A stretch of DNA of 64,000 bases, from positions 19,915,127-19,979,126 of the forward strand of contig NC_088297.1 in NCBI RefSeq assembly GCF_032854445.1, in the 5' to 3' direction. This stretch comes from Liolophura sinensis (lineage: Eukaryota; Mollusca; Polyplacophora; Chitonida; Chitonidae). The notes beneath the pieces were generated by a model that ran no database searches, was not told the DNA's origin, and saw nothing but the letters and a program-made list of their open reading frames with translations. The stretch's first letter is position 1, and each line of letters begins with the position of its first letter. This document shows, one piece after another, positions 33,060 to 45,050 of the stretch. A program made the translations under genes and the position numbers.

Positions 33060-33740
33060 TGGAGTTCTACACATACACATTAATTCTTATTTTCACAGGC
33101 TGATTGGTATACATCCCTGTGTGCCTACTCTTTGAATATCTGATCTGGAACTGTGTTTTCCTGGGAAACCTGTCCGATTCATACCCATTTCACCATCAAC
33201 CTAACAGCCATCACATATCTGTATTATTTTGGAGTGCGGCGTGAAATCAGTCAAACCGGAAATGAATAAATACAAAATGTCTTGTTAAAAAGCATAAAAA
33301 TACATCTTCACTACATCACCTAAAATGCTGACTTCTCAGTTTCGCATCATGCTATCCGTCTTCATCACCTAATATAAGTTATCAACCCTTTTGGGATTTG
33401 GACTGGCCATTGTTATGAAAAATGGCATGGCGGTCATTTACCCAATAACGTCTACGTATCGGCTGAGATTGGTATATGGTTGTTTATAACAATTTCCTCT
33501 GGTATACGAGGATTGAGATTCCATCTTGCGGTACTGCCTTTCTTCCCAGCACTCATGTAATGATGACATGTCATAACCCAGAGTCATTCATCAGAAGGCT
33601 TTTATTCTGTTCTCATTCCCACTGAAGGCGAAAACGAGAAATGCCCAGACAATGGGAAGTTTCAGCCTCAGTGGGCATGGTCAGTAGATTCGCTTGGGTG
33701 AAATTCAGTGGTAGGAGCCCGGTACGGCTTTAGGAGCCAG
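33060..33740 (+). repeat. Patch shared with B'' at high identity
   Basis: From 33160 to 33500 the match to 45110-45450 is about 94 percent by eye (for example CAACCTAACAGCCATCACAT and GCATGGCGGTCATTTACCCA), much higher than nearby. It includes a SINE-like tail (TTTTGGAGTGCGGCGTGAAA, AATGAATAAATACA) near 33230-33280. Segment B has no equivalent. Confidence 0.75.
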
Positions 33741-34599
33741 GTACGGTTGTTTATTGCACTGTTGATATTTCTCCTTTTGCTGTATGTAAACTAGTATCAT
33801 ATATACCTTGTGTCACGATTGACGGAGTAGCTTTTTCTATAGTGAAAAAAATGACGAATTATCAGCCCTGTGACGTTGAAAGTCAGTCTGAGTGACGAAT
33901 AATATGTAAACGCCATAAGGCATAGCGGATCGACCCCGATAGTTTAATGACTGAAATAACACTGAAAAATAGCATGCATCAATAAGATGTAGGAAGTAGA
34001 CAGATAAAACATACCATTTCACCATGTGACAAGTATATCGTTAATAATCCCAATAAAGGTGCTAACAATTTGACAGGTTACAACCTGTGTACTTTACCAA
34101 GCATTACAGGCGGATATTGTTTCAGTTCATACAGATACATGGATATGGAGTCGTCATAAGTTGAGCTGCATGCTGTCTCACGTGTCCTCTCTATTTAGTC
34201 CCAGAAAACGGACTGCGATCATGAGGATATGTATCACGTGATCACGTTGATGGCGGCATGTCCCGTATAGGCGGAAGCAATTAGCTTAACAGACGTCGAA
34301 ATAAAAATACTTCTCTCTTTTCTCGGGCTGGCCCAACCCATGAGGTAAGATCCGGGTTCACTAAAAGATGTCTGTCTGTGTGAGAGGAAAATTAATCAGT
34401 TCAGATATGGTGCTCTGACATTTCGGATCGCATCGAATCGAATCTCATTAGGAAGAACTTTCTTCAGAGACACATTTCCAGAATAAACTTCTCTTATCAT
34501 AATAAAGTTGGCCAGAGCACAGCAGACAATATGTGACGTTTGCCTTGGTGCTTTATATGTGGTTGATTCAGATTCTTTTAGTATGTGGAACATTTAGAC

Positions 34600-34800
34600 T
34601 GCAAAGACGGCCTAGTAGCCTGTGATTAGCTTGTTAGCACTGCCCTACTACCCATATGCCTCTCACAAATGCGACCTCTCAACTCCAGCTCATACTGGCT
34701 TACTCTTGGTTCCAACATGTAGGTGGGAAGATTAGACAGCAACCGGCTTATGGTCGTGGGTTTCCACCGGGCTTTGCCCGCTTGCTTCCACCAAATAGAC
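34600..34800 (+). repeat. SINE-1, old, shared with B and B''
   Basis: Head TAGCTTGTTAGCACTGCCCT, body GGCTTACTCTTGGTTCC, TATGGTCGTGGGTTTCCACC, GGCTTTGCCCGCTTGCTTCC. The tail is lost by deletion; the equivalent of the right target duplication (AGACTGTAA) stands at about 34797. Ancestral insertion. Confidence 0.8.
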
Positions 34801-35264
34801 TGTAATGGATTTTTTTCCTCCGCCAGCCTTTGATATTTTTGAATTATGGGAATAGTTGTATTCCGCACGATATAATTTTGTTTTGTTTTTCTGTAAGGCC
34901 ATACTCAACAATATTCCACTGTGACGATGTCTGTTATTTGTCATGGGTGATGGAAATTGGAGTACGTAGTGTAAGCTGCCGATCTTTGGCAATTTACTTA
35001 CGAACTTTGTCACTTTATTTTGGTGGAAAGCGTATGACCTTCAACAAACCCAGCCAATAGATATAAGAGTCCGTGATGGGTTTATGTCAGCAAGGCCTCA
35101 CAAAATGTGGCCATGAGGAAACCATAAAGTTCTTGTCAAAGACCTGGATTGAAACAGGTCTTAGTGTGTACTAGAGCATTAATTGTTCGGTGATATATGG
35201 AAGCCTGGTGCACAGATGTTGTCCTCGACATCCTGGCCTCAAATGCCACAAAATACAGAAGACT

Positions 35265-35335
35265 ACAACACAAATAGTAAAACCAGAGCAGCGGCGAAAG
35301 GGTGATAGCTGCCAAAGGGTTACACAGCCCACTCA
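35265..35335 (+). repeat. R81 core fragment
   Basis: GACTACAACACAAATAGTAA, AACCAGAGCAGCGGCGAAAG, GGTGATAGCTGCCAAAGGGT. The core only; the right part is missing. Confidence 0.75.
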
Positions 35336-35639
35336 CAATTTGCGTTAGAATGACATAGGATTAAAATGAGGTGAACAAGACAAAAACAAAACGACACGTC
35401 AAATCCTATTTCTGTAATAAAGATCGGGCGAACACGCGTACCATTAGGTTATTCCGACTTCTCTGTGACAAATCAATCTTTTCCACTGCTCAGTTTTCAC
35501 TTTTCCCTTACAGGGCAACTTAATGTATAGCTCTGTAGGTCTGTAGTTCTTTTGGGGGGTTAATTTTAGGTGCCATTCTTTACTACCATTTTTACACACA
35601 TTTCAAGGGTTATTTCTACGATTTTTACTCTGGCTACAA

Positions 35640-36040
35640 ACGGAATACTATTGGCCACAGTCTTACATAACAACCCACAGAGTCACATGCAGCCACGTGT
35701 GAAGTATGTTTAGGATCTTGTAAAATAAATTGCTTTCCGAAGTGGACAAGTGTAAAATGGGCCACGGACAGAAAAGTTAGCACAGCGAGGTGAACCAAAC
35801 CGTGCTAATTCGTTAAATGTTTATACGGTATCTGTGTATTTTACAAACTGAGACTTCGTCGTAATTCATCAGGACTTCTTATCTGGGAAGATTTGTTGCA
35901 GCCAATAGCCTAATTAAGTTGTTTGTTGGAATATTCCCTTACAGGCAGACATGTAATACGCTTGTGCCCAAGAACACATTTCAATCCAGCCAAAAGGAAA
36001 AACAAAATAGGTGTGATTAGGCAAGATAACAACACACTAA
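35640..36040 (+). repeat. Copy of the end of segment A
   Basis: Matches 23580-23990 (segment A) and 40860-41120 (A'): GAGTCACATGCAGCCACGTG, AAATGGGCCACGGACAGAAA, GGGAAGATTTGTTGCAGCCA, AATAGGTGTGATTAGGCAAG. It lies immediately before A', so the end of A occurs three times in the window. Confidence 0.85.
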
Positions 36041-37239
36041 TGCGTTTTTAGGAAGCTTGTCACCACAGAAAACATAAAGGGAGTTGTCTGCACCAGCCAT
36101 CAAAGCAAAACGGCATCAACTTGAAAGAAGCATTCTCTCCAGCTCCCCTGGTATAATTATGGGAAGCCTTTCCTACCAGCACGTTTGGTAATGAAACAAA
36201 ATGTCATATACAATAGAGTTAGGAACTTAATGGTAAAGTCTAGAAGCTTTGGACTTTGACATCAGGTACATGTATGTCTGTTTCGACCTATAGATTGAAT
36301 GGCACAAAGCTAATAGTCAAGATTATCTCCATAAATCATCAAAGTTCTCTAGCGGACGTGAAATAAGCTCTGAGTGTAAATGAGACTGCCCCGGAATCGA
36401 GGTGCCAGTAATCCTTGGGGACTTAGCGTTCAGAATAATTTTAAGTTATATGCATCTAGGCCACTTTGGCAGGCTGGTTCATTTAGATAAAACAATTTCA
36501 TACTCCTTACAGCGCTTGCACCGCTCTCTACATTTGCTTTATGACACCAGTAGCAACATTTGTACAGAAATGTTGAACAAGAACGACGCCACGGTGATGA
36601 AGCAAGACGTGGTACTTGCAAACACAAACAATCTGTCAAAACCTTCCTTTTACTCTGGTTATATCTAAAGTATTCATAACACGAAAACCTGAAACAATAT
36701 TTTTAATGAACCCTGAATAGTCCCGCGCCAAGACATCGGTTGTGATGCTAGCTTTAAACAGACACAGGCTCCAATGGTCGAGCTTGTCTAGTAATGGCAG
36801 TGATTAAAGCGAGAGTAGAGGGCGGCGCATGCGCTGCAGGAGTATGAGATCAGTTTCGTCCCTAAAAAATAACTGGCTCCTGGCCAGTGAGATCGAAGGC
36901 TCCAACAGTAAATTGAACAATTGACTATGGGAGGCGTTGGTTTAAACCCAGCCACGAATGTACTACTTTCCCCATTACCCGAGAACCACCCTGTCAGTTA
37001 CTTACCAAAGGCCTTTGGTTTTCTCCGATCAATCTGAGGCGGACCGCCATGGTATAAATGTAGCATTTAAGAAGATGTTTTATATCGGTGTAAAGATCAG
37101 CCTTTTACACATAGGCAAGACTGCGAGAAAAAATCGTATGTACAGGAACAAAGTATCAACCTTGCCTTTGCAATGAGCATGTCGAAAATCCGCGATATCA
37201 ATAAATATAACTGACTGCTAACCCTAGTGAAACACGAAA

Positions 37240-37495
37240 TATATGAACACTTGCAATCAAAGCGCATCTGAAATACATATGTTATTATCGACAACTTATA
37301 TACTAGCATGGTCCACGGTTTCAGTACTGATTTCACCCATTCGCCGAGAATATACGTCGCGCCTTTCCAACATACGGAATACAACTATTCCCATAATTCA
37401 TTGAAAACTTTTGACTGCTTCCGTTTACATGATGCCATCCTAATTTCGTACTTTCTTTGGTAGTTTGTGTTAAACATCGTTTTGGAAATTGGCCT
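37240..37495 (-). repeat. Dispersed repeat family RY, inverted
   Basis: Minus strand: TTCCAAAACGATGTTTAACA, ACTACCAAAGAAAGTACGAA, GACCATGCTAGTATATAAGT. Present in A' but not in the same place in A, so it entered after the duplication or was lost from A. Confidence 0.65.
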
Positions 37496-37534
37496 TGCCA
37501 TCATTGACCTGGAACGTCCATCTTGGTTGACGTC

Positions 37535-37745
37535 AGGTTATAGTGTGTCTGGCAAGCACGGAATGTGTGTGGTAAAGTTAGAGCGTGTGTGTCAAGCACC
37601 AGATTGGGCAGCTCCGTTCAGAATGTGTCTGGTAAGCACCGGATGGGTCAGCTGAGCTCAGAATGTATCTGGTAGGGTTAGAGCGTGTCCCTCAATCACC
37701 GGGTGGATAAGGTCGATTCAGAATGTGACTAGATTAAGTCTGTGT
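37535..37745 (+). repeat. ~60-bp tandem repeat, A' copy
   Basis: Units GTGTCTGG...GCACCGGATGGGTCAGCT...TTAGAGCGTGT repeat about four times. Partner of 19424-19640. Confidence 0.85.
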
Positions 37746-38429
37746 AAGTTTTACAATGTATCTGATAAGCGGTGTGTGTTATCATGATTATGCCAATTTG
37801 TTTTGATGGTGGCTCCATTCTAGTCTCTGTGGAAAACACAAAGACTGTCAGGTAATTTGACTCCCCGTTTTTTCTTAGTTTTATACACCATGATAGTGGA
37901 ATATAATGTAGTTTGTAAAAGTGCTTGGAGGTTGATGTGATGGATTTATGTTGTCTCATTAATGTAAATAGTGAAGTGTTAAAAGCGACACGGTATTATT
38001 AGAACAGTTAATTTGGTTTAAAATCTACATCCCATAGAAAAGGGCAAATCGTGTTCAATTACTCTCATGGATATAATCACAGCAAATCCTTCCGCATGAA
38101 TATTAGTGAGGGCTTAGAATTTTTACCCCATTATATGATTAAGTACATTCTTAGGTGTAGAATTGCCATGTCGACTTTATTATATAGTGAATAAACAAGA
38201 ATGTGGCAATGGTTGGGGAAGGGTATAGTACGTCAGTCAAAAGACATGATAGATCCATTAAGGAGTATATTAAGGAGAATTATTATCCGCTGGCCACAAC
38301 AGAGGAAATCTGTCACCAGTTATGGAGGAAGATGTGGATGTATGTGAAAGATAACAACGTGTATTTATGTGCAAAGCGATTCAGATACAAGCTGTGCTGT
38401 CGTGCAGCAAGTATACATATGTAGATAAG

Positions 38430-38640
38430 AGGTGACAAAAGTGAATACTGCGTGTTAAATGTGATAACGTAGCATTTTGAGTAATTCTACACCAGTAACG
38501 TGTAATTAGTTGTAATTAACATCACTACATTTTTTTGTTTTAGGTAATTCTGCTTAAGACATGGTGCAAGCGGAGTGGTAATTTGCTACTGTTTAGGTAT
38601 TTACGTGAAGACTTAATTTAACAAGAGGGCGATCACTCTG
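38430..38640 (-). repeat. R81 right part, inverted, A' copy
   Basis: Minus strand: TTCACGTAAATACCTAAACA, GTAGCAAATTACCACTCC, AGAATTACTCAAAATGCTAC, GTTATCACATTTAACACGCA. Partner of 20690-20930, so it was present before A duplicated. Confidence 0.7.
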
Positions 38641-40599
38641 TTGTCGCTGCTCTCGTTTTACTCTCCACGCTGTACGTCTTTAATTATATTGACACTACCT
38701 TGGCATAAAATCTATTTCGAGAAAAATTAAGCCATTTGCTGATTAAAGATTCGCCAAATTTGAATTTCTTGAAATAAAAGCGACATTTTCTTCCATAACC
38801 GTTCCTGTTATTTGGGTATTTAACGCTAAGTCTATTCTAGACTCTTATACCTCAATATGTCAAAATATTCAAAGATGTGAACAAGCAAACACACTTTATT
38901 TTGATTCTCTTGATCTTCCTAATTTAGATAATGAAAGAGGTTGATTTCGAAATTATATCCACTTTGTAGTTTTTCCTATACATTTAAGTAACAATTTGTC
39001 TGCATGTCTTCGAATCAAAGTTAAAATTGTCGATTATCGATTTTCGATGTTTTTACGTCGGCAAGTTGTACAAGTTTCAGGAGTAGTCCATCACAATTGC
39101 CGCGGAACATGTACTGCCTTTAAAAGACAACATAAGAAATAATAGATTATTAAAATCAGTACACTTTCTTGTTGATTCGTGAAAAGAAAAAACTTTTTAA
39201 ATTGTTGGGAAAAAGAAATATGAGATGTATGGCCATATCAGATAGTTCTGTAGAAGTTGACTTGATTGAAATAAACCGATATAAAATCCTGTTTGTCACA
39301 ACCTATCACCGATATTTGATCTGGAAGTCGCACGAAAATATCACTATTCACTGTCCATTAACCGTTTGGAATACGAACGATTAGGAGTCTCACTTCGATG
39401 TTCAATAACCTCGTTGTGGTGTATCTAACAAAAGATTTCGTGTATCATCGACCGGTATAATCTCTTCATCAGGACAAAACTATTGGAAATGTTAAGCCCA
39501 CTCGCGTTGTGCGCTGTGAGAAGCCTTATACTTACATGTACAAGTCATGCAGATTTAATTCTAATCGCCAATACGTGGTTGGTATTGAAAACCAGTCCTA
39601 CATTAAACTTCAGCTTAGAAGAGTCAATCTAACGTTATCCCCGACCTTTCAAACGTCGTTAAACAGAGAGCTTTGAGTCACTGGATATATTAAGAAGTTA
39701 TTTCTCTTCCATATTGGGCTCACAGTAAATGTCAAGAGTCATGTAACGCAGAAATATATTAATTGGCATTATGATCATAAAAAGCTGTACTATTATTATT
39801 CTAAATATCACTAACCTCAGTAATATTATTAAAGCACCTCCGGGATTATCCTCCTAAAAGACTGATATTACGTTTAATCTGCACGTTTAATCTCATATTG
39901 ATTAATCGAATAACTTTTGAACCACTGTTGAATTAGTATATTGCAACCCTGTTGTAGCGAAGTGCATCTGGGCACATTTCTGGAAACATGAGGACTGGTA
40001 ATATATCAAACTAAATATTTTCAACCTTCTTGCAGGAACTTACCGCAAATGGTGCTGAAATTGACAGAAAAAATTCAATAGCATGGTTCTTTATTCATGA
40101 TATAAAACTGGGATAAATAATAGTCAAATTATTGAATTTACATTTTATAGAAGTTCAATCTATACTTACCCCCATTAGAATGAAACACTAGCCTCCCTAT
40201 ACACGCAGACTAGTCTAGTTCCTATCAATAGGATTAAAAGTTATCCAGATGTCTTTTCCAAACCAGTCCATCTTGATGAATTGATTTGTTGCGCCACAAG
40301 TCAACTAAATATTTAATGACTTAGATCTCACTTTCGACCGACCTCAGGCCTACCCCAACAAATGTATTTCCAATGCCAACGCCTCCAATTGTGTCAGAGA
40401 TTGAAAATGAAAATCAGTTGGTTTGAATTTAAGTACAGGCACGAGTTCAAGGCTTCCGAAATGTCAAAGACAATTGGTAGCCTGTTGACGCTCGTAATTT
40501 GTTTACTTGTATACAATCCTGATTGATGACCCAGCGACTTGCCAAACAGAAGTTGTGAACAATAAGCATTGCCATGAACAAAGAGAATACACGTACGAA

Positions 40600-40850
40600 C
40601 CTGTCAGTGTATTCTGCTGGTGGACTAAGCAACCCCAAAGCCTGCTTCCTTTGTACTGCTTTAGTGTGATTGTATGTTAACCGTGATGACAACGCAGCAT
40701 TTTGTGTAATTCAATTGCATTTTTCACCTATTTCTGTTTACGCCATGGTGCCAGGGAGTGTGTAAATTGCTACTATTTATGCTTTTACATGAACAGCTAG
40801 AATAACATTCTAACTGAGGTAAATTCACAAGAGACCTGATGTAAAGACAG
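40600..40850 (-). repeat. R81 right part, inverted
   Basis: Minus strand: GAATTTACCTCAGTTAGAAT, GCTGTTCATGTAAAAGCATA, ATGCTGCGTTGTCATCACGG, GCTTAGTCCACCAGCAGAAT. The last of these is the R81 right end. A shorter related stretch is at 23215-23340 in A. Confidence 0.75.
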
Positions 40851-41263
40851 AACGGTTACCAAAACTAGGTCAAGCAAACCTGACTGATTCGTTTGATGTT
40901 TATCCGAACTCTGTGTATTCTACATACTGTACTTCTACTCCTTCGTAATCCATGAGGATTTCTTGTCTTGAAAGGTTTGTTGCAGCCAAGGGTCTAATTA
41001 AGTTTTTTGTGAAAATATTATCTCAGAGACAGACAGATTTATACGCTTATAGTCTCTCTAAGAAGACTTCAGCCTGGCGTCAAGGAAACAGAAAATAGGT
41101 GTGATTACGCAAGATAACATACAAGACGAGGAAGCAAAGTAACAACTACAATTTCATTTTTAGAATAAAATAATCACATTATGGCTTTATCTTAGGCGGT
41201 CTTAACTTACTTTTCCTAAACATATTTGTTTACATTTACAACTATTTTTACATCTTTCATACA

Positions 41264-42887
41264 GAATACACTTGGTTTGAATTCAAACCCAGGCTTGGAC
41301 ATGGAATTTGTGTAGTCTCCCATTCTCACTTCTTGGGCCATGGCGACAAAGCTGGTCTGGTCGCTCTCAGTACTTGGGCCATGGCGACAAAGCTGGTCAG
41401 GCCGTTCTTACAACTTGTTCCATGGTGACAAAGCTGGTCTGGTCGCTCTCAGTGCTTGGGCCATGGTGACAAAGCTGGTCTGGTCGCTCTCAGTACTTGG
41501 GCCTTGGTGATAAAGCTGCTCTGGTAGCTCTCAGTACTTGGGCCTTGGTGATAACGCTGGCCTGGTCATTCTCACTACTTGTTCCATGATGACAAAGCTG
41601 ATGTGGCCGTTCTCACTACTTGGGACATGGTGACAAAGCTGGTCTGGTCGCTCTCACTACTTGTTCCATGGTGACAAAGCTGCTCTGGTAGCTCTCAGTA
41701 CTTGGGCCATGGTGATAACGCTGGCCTGGTCATTCTCACTACTTGTTCCATGATGACAAAGCTGATGTGGCCGTTCTCACTACTTGGGACATGGTGACAA
41801 AGCTGGTCTGGTCGCTCTCACTACTTGTTCCATGGTGACAAAGCTGGTCTGTAAGCTCTCAGTACTTGGGCCATGGTGACAAAGCTGGTCTGGTAGCTCT
41901 CAGTACTTGGGCCATGGTGATAACGCTGGCCTGGTCATTCTCACTACTTGTTCCATGGTGACAAAGCTGATGTGGCCGTTCTCACTACTTGTGACATGGT
42001 GACAAGGCTGGTCTGGCCGTTCTCACTACTTGGGCCATGGTGACAAAGCTGGTCTGGTAGCTCTCAGTACTTGGGCCATGATGACAAAGCTGGTCTGGTA
42101 GCTCTCAGTACTTGGGCCATGGTGACAAAGCTGATGTGGCCGTTCTCACTACTTGGGACATGGTGACAAGGCTGGTCAGGCCGTTCTTACTACTAGTTCC
42201 ATGGTGACAAAGCTGGTCTGGTCGCTCTCAGTACTTGGGCCATGGTGACAAAGCTGGTGTTGCCGTTCTCACTGCTTCTGGGGCCTTGGTGACAAAGCTG
42301 GTCTGGTTGTTCTTAATACATCTGAGGCCTTGGTGACGAAGCTGGGGTGGCCGTTCTCACTGCTTCTGGGCCCTTTGCTGACAAAGCTGGGGTGGTCGTT
42401 TTCACTACTTGGGCCATGGTAGCAAAGCTGGTCTGGCCGTTCTAAATACTTCTGGGGCCTTGGTGACAAGGCTGGTGTGGCCGTTCTTACTGCTTCTTGA
42501 GCCATGGTGACAGAGCTGGTCTGGCCGTTCTCACTACTTGGGCCATGGTGACAAAGCTGGTGTGGCCGTTCTTACTGCTTCTGTGGCCTTTGTGACAGAG
42601 CTGATTTGGCCGCTCTCACTACTTAGGCCATGTTGACAAAGCTGGTCTGGCCTTTTTAAATGCTTCTGAGGCCTTGGTGACAAAGCTGGTCGCTCTTTTA
42701 GTATAACTTCGTTGAAGACTATTTGCCTTTGACCTGTACGTTAAATTTGGAAAAATTTGTTAGCGACTTGCTAAAGGTCGCTGGTCACTCCGTATTCCTT
42801 AATTCCGAAAAATTGACTGTCGTGTTATAACTGAAAAATGTCACCAACATGTCGTTAAACAACATTCATATAAATAAAAATAATAGT
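41264..42887 (+). repeat. SINE-2 copy enlarged by an internal tandem array
   Basis: Starts within the head (GAATACACTTGG then B-box region GGTTTGAATTCAAACCC), continues TGGAATTTGTGTAGTCTCCC as in the copy at 31841, then enters the array. After the array it resumes with GAAGACTATTTGCCTTTGAC, GCGACTTGCTAAAGGTCGCT, and the tail ATGTCGTTAAACAACATTCA. So 5' and 3' parts of one SINE flank the array. Confidence 0.93.
41325..42700 (+). repeat. 41-bp tandem array, about 33 units
   Basis: Unit ACTTGGGCCATGGTGACAAA, GCTGGTCTGGTCGCTCTCAG, T. The phase marker TGGYGACAAA occurs at 41341, 41382, 41423 and on, exact 41-bp steps at the left end. Variants (GTTCCATGATGACAAAGCTG, ATAACGCTGGCCTGGTCATT, CTTCTGGGGCCTTGG) recur in blocks: GGTGATAACG stands at 41547, 41711 and 41916, spacings of 164 (4 x 41) and 205 (5 x 41). 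Variants with longer CTTCTGRGGCC units cluster at the right end. A minus-strand frame of 78 codons reads the array and is not a gene. Confidence 0.97.
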
Positions 42888-42890
42888 GGT

Positions 42891-43634
42891 TATCTTGTTC
42901 AGTTGAGGGGCGATACAAAGTATTTACATGGTGGGTGTGGAAGTTGATAGCGGTCTAGCTGACAGGCGGGATTTGAAGTTGTACTAAATTTATGAATAAA
43001 ATGGGTGGATGTCAGGAATTTCCTCAACTGCTCCGATGCCTCCCACAGACCCGATACCTCCCACAGACCCGATACAAATCACGTCTATTCATAGCTCACG
43101 CGAGCTACGGCATCGCACTATGACACGCATCCTCATTTGTATATAGACGGTTCACTGTCTAGCATGCGGACTTTTATAGGCATGTGGAGCAGAAAACTTG
43201 TGATTCAATGGTAGCAAGTGTCAATTCACACACTAGAGTAATGTTTACAACGATTAATACATCGACAGAAAGTCCGCGAGACGCCAGTTGTCACTTCTCA
43301 TTTCGGACGATGATGTCGGTGCCTATTTTGCAAACTTTCATCAAAATTAGATTGTTATACGGTGAAGGCGAGGCTAGTTTATATCATCTAAGGACTGGCG
43401 CGGTACGAGTGTCTACGCAGGTGATTGCTGTCGCCGGGAGTGGATGTCAACATGACCGGCCGTTACAAAGCGTGCCATTTATTTTCTAAATTTTTTCTGA
43501 TATGTTGATAATTATGCTATTTTTCCCATGTCCCTACACTATCTGCGCTAAACTGAAACGAAATAGGCCTATGAATCAAGTTTTGCGCGCTCTCATTGCA
43601 TCTATACCATATCCGGTGTGCGGAAACGAGGTAA
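42891..43634. other. Insertion specific to B''
   Basis: About 740 bases between the SINE-2 tail and AAAGGTTCTTGTGACC (43637) have no equivalent in B or B', where the two flanks are adjacent. It contains 2.5 copies of an 18-base repeat CCTCCCACAGACCCGATA (43039-43090) and a 101-codon plus-strand frame (43184-43489) whose product I do not recognise. No terminal repeats or target duplication were found. It could be a mobile element remnant or captured DNA. Confidence 0.6.
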
Positions 43635-44854
43635 TAAAGGTTCTTGTGACCTTTATAGAAAATAATTCAGCGCCTACACCTTTCATTCTTTGTTAAAATT
43701 AGAAACTTATCACCCATTCTCGTAGCCGCAATGACGTACAAGTCCACGACGACATTTTCTAGGAAGCATTAAAACATTAAAATGGGAATTTGACCATTAA
43801 ATAGCTGTCAATAAACCTTAACTCTGTTTACTTTTTATTTCTGCAGGAAACTATTTTGTGTTCAAGACTGTATAAGTGTACTGGATATTAACGAGACTAA
43901 CGTGGACGAAAGCCAGCGGGGATTGCTCGGTGATAAATAGGAGTGATTTTAGTGGAGAGATTGGCTAATAAGGGGATTATGACAACATCATTTACTGTCT
44001 TTTCCTGGAATTGACACACAGAACAGATTTTGTGACGTAATTAGTAAAACGAATGGATAGTACAAAGAAATGTCATATTAATCACTACAGACCTATTTGC
44101 CAGACACTGTTAGGAAGTCGAGACGTTCACACTGGAATTAGGTGATAAATTTCCACGGAGGAGAGGAGTTGTCAGAACAAGGCGACGACAAATGTACGGC
44201 TTCCCGGCCAGCAGGCTCCGTATCTCTGTGTATGCTTGTCTGACCCAAAATGACGGACGTATTATGTTTCTCGTGCAGACAGAATTTGAAATAAAATAAA
44301 TATTCTTTTTGGAAAAGTGATAAATAAGTACACGCTGTTAGCATCGAAGACAGGGTTTGAACCATTCCACGAGCTTAGCGGGTCAAGCATTGGATATAAA
44401 CCTGTCACAATCTTCGTCTATCATCTTCATATGGACGAAGAGTATCTGCATTAATAATTCTAAAGTTTTATTAGAAACTATTGTAGTTCTACATATGCAC
44501 ATTAATTCTAACAAGTTTTCACAAGCGTATCGATATATTAGTACATTCTTGTATACCTGTTCTTAGAATATGTGCCTGTGACGTGGTAAAGCCACACAAA
44601 TACAGGTGCACAAACGGCATATATTAATCTTGTTTTTGAGAGTGACGTACATCTTGATTTACATGGTATTGATTCACGGGGATTTGAGCGAACCTATCAA
44701 CAATCGTGAGTCTTAATACCTGCTTCCGTCATTTGGAAATCCAGTTGAAATCTAGAGAATAAAGGAAAATATAATTTGTGAAGATTTGTTTTTTTTATTA
44801 TAGTACAACCACACCTTTTCACACCTTTACGATTATGTTTTATTTGTTCATGAT

Positions 44855-45050
44855 ATAATGAAGACGTACAGAGCAGCGACGACAGTGTGATAGCTGGCAA
44901 ATGGTCACACATAACTGGTGAAATACGATCTACTGTCTAACTGTAACACAGTTAGGGTTTTATTGTAACTGTTCACGTAAAAGCGCAAATTACACGTCGA
45001 ATTACTCACAATGCTCTGTTGTTATCACATTTAACAGTAAAAACTCACCG
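44855..45050 (+). repeat. R81 copy (single core)
   Basis: GAAGACGTACAGAGCAGCGA, CGACAGTGTGATAGCTGGCA, GTCACACATAACTGGTGAAA, TTATTGTAACTGTTCACGTA, CACAATGCTCTGTTGTTATC. Equivalent of 26720-27010 in B. Confidence 0.82.

Larger units (their letters stand above)
31790..35500 (+). repeat. Segmental duplication B' (partial copy of B)
   Basis: Starts with TTAATGGCACCCTTCTT (25083 in B) and follows B through SINE-2, the near-identical patch, the old SINE-1 and the R81 fragment at 35265. It lacks B's distal half. It also holds a stretch (33060-33740) that B has lost but B'' keeps. Confidence 0.88.
36090..41150 (+). repeat. Segmental duplication A' (pairs with 18640-24000)
   Basis: Collinear partner of A, offset about 17.4-17.8 kb. 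Landmarks as for A. A 71-codon frame at 39169-39384 overlaps a 37-codon stretch open in both copies (starting ATAAACCGATA here, ATGAACCGATA in A), but the differences there are mostly amino-acid changing, so it gives no sign of coding constraint. Confidence 0.9.

Noticed and set aside
39169-39384. 71-codon frame with a stretch also open in A (21558-21660)
   Set aside because: Most differences between copies change amino acids and the upstream part is broken in A, so no sign of purifying selection.
41325-42700. CRISPR-like array
   Set aside because: The 41-bp units are directly contiguous without unique spacers, and the DNA is eukaryotic; this is a satellite.
43184-43489. 101-codon frame called as a gene
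   Set aside because: No recognised family, no start context or neighbouring exons seen, and it lies in an insertion unique to one paralogue; kept only as a note on the insertion.
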